Of a DNA stretch of 16,723 nucleotides, positions 9,212-16,723 are shown piece by piece. Both the position numbers and the translations under genes were made by a program. Source of the stretch: Thermomucor indicae-seudaticae (lineage: Eukaryota; Mucoromycota; Mucoromycetes; Mucorales; Lichtheimiaceae). Numbering within the stretch: position 1 is the first letter of the stretch; each line of letters opens with the position of its first letter. The notes beneath the pieces are model-generated. The model was not told the DNA's origin, made no database searches, and was given only the letters and a program-made list of their open reading frames with translations. The stretch lies in assembly GCA_000787465.1 (NCBI GenBank), contig JSYX01000641.1, positions 1 to 16,723 of the forward strand. The letters are read 5' to 3'.

Positions 9212-10951
9212 TTACCGCCGCCGTCCAGGCGACTTGAGTTGGTCTATCACGTTCTGAAGTTCGTTCATCCACATGGCCAAGGCTTCTTCGGAATCAGTCT
9301 TGAAGTAGAACACCTGAGACGTGGCACCGCCGGCAGCAGCCAACAAGGCATTAATGTCATCAGCGTACTTGTAGTTTGGATCGCTCGCGTCGATGGAGAT
9401 CTCAAAGCAGTACGGGTGGCCGAAGCGTTTCTTTGGTACCGTCTTCAATGTAGCGTCCCGCAGATCAACCTTGCCTTTGTAGAACAGGGGCGAAGGTGTG
9501 CTATCTTCGCGTGGTCGCGCAAAGATGAGCTGGTCGCTGAGTAAGAAGTACATTCGACGGTCTTCACGCACGCCGTAGCCGTTCGACGACAAGCTTGTCA
9601 TTTGTCCGCGCATGATGAATCGTCGAGGCTCATCCAGGAGCAGCGGGCAGTTGCGCACCAAAAGGCTCATGTCGACCAGTCGACTCGCATTTTGGCAGTT
9701 TTGCAACCTAAATCCTATTTTAGTTTGCCGCTTTCTCTCTCTGCATGAGCCTGCAACACTTACAATAGACGCACGCTGTTCTCAAAACGATTCATCTTGT
9801 ACGAACATTGACTCAGCTGCTGGGCATCCGGATGATGCGGATCGGTGTATCGCACAAGCTCAGATAAGAGCTGTGTGTATCGTGAGATGGTGTACAAGGG
9901 TTGCCCAAGCAGGGAAAATAACGATGGCTGACCATCAATCACGGTCTATTCGTGGAACATTTTCAGTTTTTCTCGCTTGGGGTTGCACTCCGCAAAGCGG
10001 ACATTCTCTTACCTCGACAAATTTCTTGGTCGCAGGTGTCCGTGCAAGCTTCTCCAGGACGCTCATGGCCGTGCCATAGTTTTCATAATAAGTCACATAC
10101 GCGGGTATGTCGAGTAACTGTAGATATCGCCCAATGAGCTATGGATTCATTCAGGACAATGCAGGAGGGGGGTCTTACCAGTGTGTGAATAACATCTGAC
10201 AGTAATTGAGTAGGACCCCATATACGGAACCTGTGTTATGTTTCCCCGTATGAGTCAGCGTTCCCCATTTTCATTGTTGTGCGATGCGTACGTACCGTTC
10301 TTTGAGATTATTAAGAAACTTTCGACTGATATTCAGCAGATCTTCTAGATTGCCAAACACAACTTCGAATTCGTTGCCGCGCACTTGGCCCGCACCCTTG
10401 TTATTGGATAAAAAGTTGCGAGGTAGCGACGACGAAGATGCTGTGGATCCAGTGGATGGCTGTCGAAAGTGGCTCATCATTGGCTTTTTATAATGTTCTA
10501 TGGCTGCTTGTAACTTGGACATGTAGAGGTTTTCCGAGTCCAGGAGTTCGCGCAGAACGCGTTCTCGCTGCTGGAACTGGCACTCTGAGAACTCTAGAGG
10601 GAGGGCAGCGGTGTGAGCATAAAGACCAATGTATGGGCTAGGAATGCGTTTACCTAATGCACGTGTATCGATTTCGTTGCCAAAGAATTCGTATAATTCG
10701 TCAATAACGTCGACAGTGTCGTTTATAATGATTGGGCATGGATCGACGACGAATCGATGAGGTGGTGGTGTAAGGGAATCGTCCATACTGACTGTGCTCA
10801 TGGTCGTGCTTGCGTCGCTAACCGAGGAGGTTGTGGCGCCCACACGGCTATCGTTACTAGTACTAGAGAAGGATAATTCGGAAGAGGTTGTGGTACGGAT
10901 GGTTGCTGCTTTGGTTGAAGTGGTACTGCCTGACCGATTCTTTTTGAACAT
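9212..10951 (-). CDS. DH-PH Rho guanine nucleotide exchange factor
   Basis: Exons in gene order: 10951-10654, 10593-10296, 10230-10179, 10138-10013, 9945-9764 and 9707-9212. They join in phase to 483 residues. The ATG at 10951 opens a Ser/Thr-rich N-tail (1-60). The DH domain runs from about 105 to 320: RERVLRELLDSENLY opens it, and later parts include YVTYYENYGTAMSVLEKL and the CR3 region ISRYTQLLSELVRYTDPHHPD. A Ser-rich loop (about 143-165) interrupts its start. A PH domain follows (about 345-475), with MYFLLSDQLIFA and the family tryptophan in AMWMNEL. Such proteins load GTP on Rho/Cdc42-type GTPases and steer polarity and wall growth; which GTPase is unknown. The intron 10653-10594 is 60 nt without a stop, so retention would add 20 residues. 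The intron 10178-10139 is only 40 nt. There is no FYVE, DEP or CNH domain, so this is a small RhoGEF, not Rom2-like. Confidence 0.88.
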
Positions 10952-11276
10952 GATGATAAAAGTGGGAGGATGAGAGGATGTGAGATGGGAAGGGGGAGGC
11001 GGTGAGTGGAAAGGACAGTAAGAAGGGTATATGATGCGAAAGGAAGGAAAGCAAATGGAAAGAAGAGCGATCAACACTGACTTGTGGAATAGAAAAAGAA
11101 GAAAGGAACATATAAATGGAACTGAGGGAGAATTATCTTCTATTTTGTGTTCGCATGGATGGGTGCCGTGCACCTTGATGCGAACGCGGGCGTGGCGGGA
11201 AGTAACTTTCTGATTTCCATAGGAGTTCTAGTAAAGGAGATACAAGGTGATGGGTTTCATTAGAACATGAAAAGAC
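10952..11276 (-). promoter_or_regulatory. Leader and promoter region of the RhoGEF gene
   Basis: Read on the minus strand, the first 200 nt before the ATG are C/T-rich (TTCCTTCC, CTCCCCC, TCCTCTC), like the other leaders here. An open frame runs upstream of the ATG in the same frame to 11173, but its composition is that of a CT leader, so I start the protein at 10951. The stop of the next minus-strand gene is at 11277, so the promoter must be compact. Confidence 0.45.
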
Positions 11277-13425
11277 TCAGCGGGTATCATGCTTCTTGAA
11301 ATGCCGCTTGACCTCTTCGGGAAACCTATCTTTTTCCTTCATGTCGTACTGTCAAAAATGTGTTCCCCCACCCTCTGGACCCCCCATAGCTTAATAGACC
11401 AACAGTCTGGCCCAATTCTTCTCGAGTTTGATACACATATTCCTCACTGCTTCTAACTCACCACTTCAAACACTAACTTTGGGACAGAACAAGGGCCACT
11501 TTGTATTCGACCGTTTTGTGCTGACCAACCCCGCGGCAATGTATACACATATTTCTCGGGTTATCGGTTGCACAGTATCTTTTTGGGTCTTAGAGCTCGG
11601 GGATCTATGGTTCGGACTTGAGATTCACCACGTTCAATTCAGGCATAATAATCCGTCCTCCTTTGTTGTTAGAGACAAATCAGTATGTCCATTCACGACC
11701 ACGGATCACCCTATTGTCGGAAATTTGTGTATGTGTGCTCCGTATTGTTTCTTTAAAAAGCGCCCCAGCTAGACAAGGGAAAAAGCAACAGCTACTAGCC
11801 AGCCAACGTTACCCATGACTTTTTCAATCTCCTACTTTGCGTTGCATTTTCGCCAGTGCTCGAACCATATCACGACCGATTCGGAAGATTTCCGCACGAA
11901 CAAAGTTTCCTTTAGACCGCCGTTTGAACTCAGTTCTTTCTGTGGTGGACAGGATGGACCATAATGCAGTATTGGACCAACCACGTAGGCGTATGCTTCC
12001 TACTTTGAGCTGAAGGATCATTTGACCTGATCAGAAATCGATTTGGGCATATCGATGGTGCATAAGGAGTTGAGAAGCTAAACGCACTCAATCGAGTTAT
12101 CGTGACGAAGGACCGCTTGGTCAATGCCGCTTGCCATTGCCCATTTCAATGATGCAAGCGACATAATGCTCAAACTTCCCTGCGCGAACAAGGAAAAGGG
12201 TGCTGTTGGGAATACAACTCGCTGTTCTGGGTCGATCGCCCAAAGTCTGTGCTCACTGGGTCCAGATGCTTGTCTGCTAGTTTTCAAGTGCAATTCTAAA
12301 GAAAGGTAGAGTCATGTACCCACGGATGCCATGGTCTGATCTACAGGTACCTGTCTCTCTCTCTCTCTCTCTGGTCGGGCGGAGCATGATCCATCTTTTG
12401 CTAACGCGCCTATAACATGACCATGTTATCCTCTGCATCCGCCGGGTGCTCAGACAGTTGTGGTACGTGCCACTGTTCGCGTCGATTTTTGGCTGGGTCC
12501 TCCAAAACTCAGGAATCCTGCTTCGAGCAAGTCGGGCATGTCTGCCCATAAGCTAGTCATCATCCCACCCCTGAAAAGCGCGACATAGCAAGTCTGCTAT
12601 GTACGTACTGCTTGCTGTATACAAGGTAACGCATGCGGCTGTAAATCCGCTTGTGTAAAGACGGAAGCGGAGAGAGAGCTTGTTTGTTTTGGTGGTCCGT
12701 CTCCCCACGTTGTCGTGTGATTACAGCTTGCATGAATGACTTTATCCCTTTGTGTAAAGCAAGCATACACATAGTTAAAAAGAACAATAAGGCGGCAATT
12801 GCAAGGATTCCTTACTATCATTTCCGTGGCCCGGGCTTTCGTCTCTTTTGACAATTGTATACATCACATGGCTACTGGACTATAGTGATGGTTGTGTTTT
12901 CGGAGCGAGCTGTCAATAAATGCTTTCAGTTGTCCGACAGATCGGGTTCTCGTACAGGGATCGGCGATGTTTGTTGCGCACAAAAAGTTTCCCAGTCTTT
13001 TATTTGCTTTATGCGTGAATCTGTCTTTTCCACGGATATCTTCATATTCATCGATATCAGTGAGCTACGAAACAACTCCATAAGCTCATCGGTCAACCAA
13101 CCACGTGCTGATCGTCGCTTGGACCACGCGCTTCTGCGGATCAAGCTTGTTTGCTTGTTACTTTGTTTAGCCACACTGCGGAGTGGAAATTCATACTCAG
13201 TTCACCGAAACTTGGTTCCTTACTTCTTTGCCAAAAATAATACTTTAGCTGCTCTATTCATAACTAACAATGCCGCGCTTAATGAGTGTCTCATAAAACG
13301 ATGTTTTAAATAAGGTGTGTCCATGCGTTCGAGCCTAGAAATATGAATAGCCTGACATTCGATAACCACGGCTGCGCTCAAATCTTTAATCTGCATTATC
13401 GCAAGAACGATCAAGTGTTTGTTAT
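11277..13425 (-). CDS. 3' part of an unidentified intron-rich gene, possibly decaying
   Basis: The C-terminal exons are best supported: 12295-12086, 12026-11836, 11768-11710, 11452-11404 and 11348-11277 (stop TGA). They join in phase. Readable pieces include SEHRLWAIDPEQRVVFP, RGWSNTALWSILSTTERTEF, NFVRAEIFRIGRDMVRALAK, KKQYGAHIHKFPTIG, VYQTREELGQT and DRFPEEVKRHFKKHD. The introns are 55-67 nt except 11709-11453 (257 nt), which might hide an exon. The intron 12085-12027 would start with GC. Upstream, 12570-12467 (LWADMPDLLEAGFLSFGGPS) joins in phase to 12295 over a 171-nt intron, and 13425-13224 (ECQAIHISRLERMDTPYL) joins 13175 over a 48-nt intron. The exon from 13064 (SVGQLKAFIDSSLRKHN) meets an in-frame TGA at 12866-12864, after which coding-like sequence goes on in the same frame. 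I do not recognise the family; it may be the end of a very large protein. The true start lies upstream and is not resolved. Confidence 0.42.
12354..12372. repeat. (TC)n microsatellite
   Basis: About nine and a half uninterrupted TC units. In the model of the minus-strand gene it falls within the intron 12466-12296, where such repeats are tolerated. If exonic, it would encode an alternating Arg-Glu run. Confidence 0.85.
12583..12602. repeat. Perfect 8-bp hairpin inside a candidate 38-nt intron
   Basis: ACATAGCA at 12583-12590 pairs with TGCTATGT at 12595-12602 around AGTC. An alternative pairing of AGCAAG (12587-12592) with CTTGCT (12611-12616) overlaps it, and GTACGTAC at 12601-12608 is a palindrome. 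On the minus strand the hairpin covers most of the candidate intron 12608-12571. Confidence 0.5.
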
Positions 13426-13916
13426 CTAGACGCTAAGCACCTGGACAATGATAAGATAGGATCCCGATTAGCAGATACCTGTCGCTGTCTCCAATCTCTT
13501 GTCCACTGTAAGGATTTTTCGTATCTGTGGGTCCTTCGCTAGTAGCTCGATATCGATCAGCATCATCCTTTCATTTATCACAGTGCACAGTACGTCTGAA
13601 TGACTCAGATTAACTTAATTAAGAATGCATCTAGAAGGTGCGGGGCAGAGCTTACTTGACCTTGTTCCTAGAGCATCTTATTGTGTTAGCCATTCCAACT
13701 CTGCACAGCCTTTGATAAGCTTTGCCGAATTTCGGGCAGCGAAGCAGTTGGCAAGAGATAGCACCAAAGCCTGTGGTGTCTAACTTTTGATATCATGCGA
13801 CAATCAGTTATCCCTTCAGTACGATATGTCGATCAAAGGAGTCTTGGTTGCGATACACAATCTGTCAAAGTTTCTCAGCCAAGATAAAGTTAGACGCTCT
13901 TAATGATGATAATAAT

Positions 13917-14066
13917 TTATCCGTCCTGGGTCTTGAATGTATACGGCAGAGGTTCGATTGTCGTCGGCAGTCGATACTCTGTCTCAAATACAGGTTTTGG
14001 ATAAACTTTTGCGCCCTCTTCGGTGATGTTTGTGTGAAATTTGTGCCATGCTTTAACGAGGATTCG
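13917..14066 (-). other. Candidate exon or gene end
   Basis: After a good acceptor (TTTCGATTTCACAG, ending at 14067) an open frame of 49 codons runs to a TAA. It includes VKAWHKFHTNITEEG and ETEYRLPTTIEPLPYTF, which have a coding-like composition. No GT donor sits near its end, so it could be the C-terminus of a separate minus-strand gene or an exon cut earlier. The family is unknown. Confidence 0.3.
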
Positions 14067-15400
14067 CTGTGAAATCGAAAGACAGTTGCACTGTGATATA
14101 AACCTTATACGCTGCAGAAGGCTTATGGTATGCATCTGTGCGTTCGACTGGCTGCGTAATAGATCACGCATTGTTATATGTAATATGCTTTCCATCGATA
14201 TGAAGTTTGGAACAGAAGAAACGACATGTGTCAACGCACAAAAAGACTTGCATCAGTGTTTGAAACAATTCACGGAAAAGTCATATAAAAAGACGAGTGC
14301 AGTGTGTTTCTCTCTTCCTTTGGCTTTGTCATTGACCCCGGTAAGTTGCTTGACATTTTGCATGATCTGAAGAATCACAGATTGATCCGTCCATTAGTCT
14401 GCATCGCCTCCGTGTCGACCCTTCTCGGTGTAAGTGCTCCCTGCTTTATGCATAGTAAGTATATCTGTTCTCCCATAAAGCAAGGCATTGTTGCTGATCC
14501 GTTTCACAAGGCCTGCCAGTTGTTGTATCGCTTCAAGTCCTCTGCAGTGCGTATTTTCCAAAACCGACCGTGGATGTCGGTTCTTTTTTGACTTGCCGCC
14601 CCAAGATTGTGCGAAAGGTACATATACCTTACCACATGGCAGTGTAAAAACATGTTCTTCATATGAGTTATGTTCAATCGTATGTTAGCGCAGATTCGGC
14701 TTGCAGTTGAAGTAAAACGTGTTATCAAAGAAATGACACTACAGGCCAGCCTCCAATGTGGCACTGATTACCCGCAAGCCAAGTCCAATGTAGGCTTGAG
14801 TGTTTGATGCTAAACATCATCTGTACAGTTTCCTGAAGCGGGCAAGATGTCAGATAAACGCCTTAATGCACCTTATCCCATAATGTCAGAACATCGCGAT
14901 ACATTCGATGTTACGAAAACAAAGATGACATGGATAAGACTAAGTAATGATGTGTGTCTGTTCGTGGTCGTTCCTTGCGACAATTGCGTTCATAATTGCT
15001 ATACTAAACTAGCAGATCAGCTTAGCCTGTCCACTCTTATGTTTCCTTGCCTTCAATGCATGTTAACTTGGACCAGTTGGTCTCTACTCGAAAAAAGATC
15101 TCCCCTTGGCTTCCGCTTATCTAGCTTTACTGTGCCCCTACCACACTTGAGGAAAAGAATAGTTAGAGAAGCCGTTCCGGACACGCTGTTGCGCTTGTAT
15201 GTACTTTGCACAACGACTATGTGCACTGGTGAGAGTGCAAGTCATTAACATTTGACAACGATATCTATCTAAAATTTGGCGACATTTGCGAACCAAAACA
15301 GACTGTATTTTTTTTTAGGATGAAACAGTTAACCAGCAACTGTATCGGAAAGGAGGGGAGATTCGAGGTAAAAGAGGAGATTCGGGTAGGAGGGGCAAGG

Positions 15401-15425
15401 ATGTGCATGTGCATGTGCATGTGTG
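15401..15425. repeat. (ATGTGC)n hexanucleotide repeat
   Basis: Four ATGTGC units followed by ATGTGTG. The alternating purine-pyrimidine order is of the type that can form Z-DNA. It lies 38 nt past the stop of the minus-strand gene at 15463, so probably in its 3' UTR. Confidence 0.8.
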
Positions 15426-15462
15426 GAGAAATAGAAGGGATAAAAAAGCGTGATCTTCTTCT

Positions 15463-15675
15463 TTACACGCCACCGCAGCTTCGACCGACATCGACAAGAC
15501 CAATGCCATTGTTCATCTTGCGCCATTGTTCGCGGCCTCGAGCATCAGCGCCGTTGAGCGTCATAATGTGTGAATGTGCTGGCGTAGGTTGGGCTGTGGA
15601 GCGAACGTAGGTAACGTATCCGGCGGCAGTTGTGACTGGGACAAGGACAATCGAGGCAGTGCGAGCGGCAATCAT
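15463..15675 (-). CDS. Small 70-residue membrane-anchored protein, unknown function
   Basis: A single-exon frame with ATG at 15675 and TAA at 15463. Residues 6-24 are hydrophobic (IVLVPVTTAAGYVTYV), a possible signal anchor or mitochondrial inner-membrane segment. The remainder is soluble, with GADARGREQWRKMNNGIG and a Cys near the end. Support comes from the purine-rich start context (GCAAGAATG), a strong TATA box 60 nt upstream, GC-rich codon third positions unlike the flanking AT-rich DNA, and a 3' repeat that fits a UTR. I do not recognise the family, and small size keeps certainty moderate. It is divergently arranged with the Kre9-like gene. Confidence 0.6.
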   Translation of the reverse strand: MIAARTASIVLVPVTTAAGYVTYVRSTAQPTPAHSHIMTLNGADARGREQWRKMNNGIGLVDVGRSCGGV

Positions 15676-15734
15676 TCTTGCTGTTCTTGTTGGTTTGACT
15701 TGTTTTCTACCGCTAGAGGGTTGCTTTCGCCTCT

Positions 15735-15744
15735 CCTTTATATA
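15735..15744 (-). promoter_or_regulatory. TATA box of the 70-residue gene
   Basis: On the minus strand the sequence is TATATAAAGG, 60 nt before the ATG at 15675. This is an excellent match to the consensus at a natural distance. Confidence 0.6.
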
Positions 15745-15893
15745 CTTGTTGGCCTGTTTATCACCTCACATTCTGCCTTTGCCTTTTTCGGAGTCTTCGT
15801 CTCGATCAAACAACCGATAGGACGAGGACGGATCGGGTCTATCCCAGTTCCCGACAATGATATCATATCGTCTTGCCATCGCCCCTCCGCTAT

Positions 15894-15899
15894 TATAAA
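15894..15899 (+). promoter_or_regulatory. TATA box of the Kre9-like gene
   Basis: TATAAA lies 113 nt before the ATG at 16012, in the shared promoter region between the two divergent genes. Two ATGs (15945, 15960) lie between, out of frame with the signal peptide, and may act as upstream open frames. Confidence 0.45.
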
Positions 15900-16011
15900 G
15901 ACTGGCTGGCTGGCTCTTCCATGCGCGGGGGCCCCACTTTTGAAATGAATAGAATTGCAATGCAGGGCCAGAAAGGGCAAAAAAATTTCCGAGGGAATAA
16001 AATTCTTGGTT

Positions 16012-16723
16012 ATGTTGACAAGAATGCGTCTTGGTTCTTTGCAAATGCATTCAGTCATCGTTGCTACTAGCGTCATTTTGTGTCTTGTCCAAGGCATCAA
16101 CTGTGCCTTGTCACCGTCCTACCCCGAGCCAGGCACCGTCTGGACAGAAGGGAAGGAATATGAGATCACTTGGGGTAAATAATAACAACGAATCATGGGG
16201 CGGGGAGGCCTGCTTGTGCTTATGCATCACGACAGAGGAAGATGACACCTTGCCTAGCATCAAACAAGACTGGTAGAACTTTAAGACTGGTGTGTATAAC
16301 CTGAACCTAAATTATTAATACCAGATGGCTAAAGACGAGAGATTCAAGACTTCATGACAGGCGATAACATGAACCAACTGTTTTTGGCCAATGTCGCCAA
16401 GGTGAGCGAATAAGCTTTTTCGCATTTGGATCGATGTTGAACACTCGACACAGAATATAAGCGGCGCAGAGACCAATGCTTTCAAATTGACCGCACCTCA
16501 TGTCGAAGCGCACGCGCCAATCTACTTTTTCATGTTCACAAACGGTAAGACCGCTCGATGCACATGCATTGAACTATAACCGACTGAGATCTGTAATACT
16601 GGATTTTTCCTTTTGGTGTGCGTTTATCCAAACTTCATTTTGCGCTTGGTCGTCATGATCTTTCGCGGGGACTTTCAGTTTTTCTCGGCGTTTTATGCTT
16701 ATATATTTTTGCGCTCACGAATC
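16012..16723 (+). CDS. Kre9/Knh1-like secreted cell-wall protein, 3' truncated by the window, with an in-frame TAG
   Basis: Exon 1 (16012-16174) encodes a signal peptide (hydrophobic 13-29, cleavage near CALS) and then YPEPGTVWTEGKEYEITW, the hallmark start of the Kre9/Knh1 N-terminal domain (Ser-Thr-rich GPI-anchored family). ATG 16012 is the first in frame; 16024 is an alternative. Later exons 16340-16401 (IQDFMTGDNMNQLFLANVAK) and 16454-16544 (NISGAETNAFKL, IYFFMFTNG) complete it in phase. Family members act at the cell surface in beta-1,6-glucan or wall assembly. Between W54 and the MTG motif the family needs about 15 residues. 16236-16289 supplies them (EEDDTLPSIKQDW, then NFKT) with good splice sites, but the codon after W67 is TAG (16274-16276). 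Skipping this exon (intron 16175-16339) keeps the frame but deletes it. The gene is thus either a young pseudogene, differently spliced, or affected by an error. After the donor at 16545 no next exon is evident before the edge. Confidence 0.62.

Larger units (their letters stand above)
13426..15462. other. No resolved gene; scattered minus-strand coding-like fragments
   Basis: No open frame longer than 133 codons and no recognised domain. On the minus strand several pieces look coding. One, up to 13479, ends in GTATCT and joins in phase to 13425 over a 53-nt intron. Another is 14066-13917. A third, around 14600-14400, looks coding in more than one frame. They may be 5' exons of the gene ending at 11277 or its remains. 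The plus-strand frame 14847-15248 (133 codons) has an ATG but no recognisable feature. From 15249 to 15462 I see only the hexamer repeat and G/A-rich sequence, the likely 3' UTR of the gene at 15463. Confidence 0.3.

Noticed and set aside
11428..11772. Plus-strand frame of 114 codons
   Set aside because: One piece (FVFDRFVLTNPAAMYTHIS) looks coding, but there is no domain, the rest is random, and the region is covered by minus-strand exons whose phases agree. Kept as a doubt about the 257-nt intron.
14340..14462. Three GTAAGT-type donors on the plus strand and a piece reading FVIDPG
   Set aside because: It recalls a DEAH helicase motif, but the splice joints do not keep frame and no other helicase motif is near.
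14847..15248. Plus-strand frame of 133 codons
   Set aside because: It has an ATG but is Cys/Leu/Thr-rich without any domain, and minus-strand frames across it look equally coding. Not supported.
15738..16100. Minus-strand frames of 94-120 codons
   Set aside because: They run through both TATA boxes and the antisense of the Kre9-like signal peptide, so they are shadows.

Overview
The window looks like nuclear DNA of a filamentous fungus, most likely an early-diverging (Mucoromycota-type) lineage. The reasons are short GT-AG introns of about 38-70 nt with CTAAC/CTGAC-like branch points, an intron-rich RAD51, pyrimidine-rich 5' leaders, and fungal families such as DUF3712 and Kre9/Knh1-like proteins. 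The organism call is inference; no marker gene settles it. Every multi-exon model here was built by hand from splice signals and reading phase.

Layout. (1) 192-5139 (+): a five-exon gene for a 1566-residue type II membrane protein of the DUF3712/LEA-2-like, Tag1-related class, with an internal duplication of about 700 residues. (2) 5658-6017 (+): an intronless 119-residue secreted or type I membrane protein of unknown function. (3) 6094-6928: a gene-poor spacer with perfect inverted repeats and, just before RAD51, an MluI cell-cycle box. (4) 6929-8556 (+): RAD51, nine exons, 378 residues, with one GC-AG intron and an unusual L2 loop. A 49-bp tandem duplication begins in its last codons. (5) 9212-10951 (-): a small DH-PH RhoGEF, six or seven exons' worth of signal, convergent with RAD51. 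(6) 11277 to about 13.5 kb (-): a heavily interrupted coding region whose last exons join in phase to a clear C-terminus. The family is not identified, and at least one in-frame stop suggests decay, an undetected intron or an error. Coding-like fragments on the same strand continue to about 15.2 kb but could not be assembled. (7) 15463-15675 (-): a 70-residue single-exon membrane protein with a good TATA box. (8) 16012-16544 (+), open at the window edge: a secreted Kre9/Knh1-like cell-wall protein whose most natural model carries an in-frame TAG.

The genes do not form a pathway. They are ordinary neighbours: a vacuolar/endomembrane protein, DNA repair, Rho signalling and cell-wall assembly. 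I saw no CRISPR array, tRNA, rRNA or intact transposon, and I found no clear new system. The most interesting items are the RAD51 L2 changes, the repeat across the RAD51 stop, the cryptic gene at 11.3-13.5 kb and the Kre9-like gene with its internal stop.
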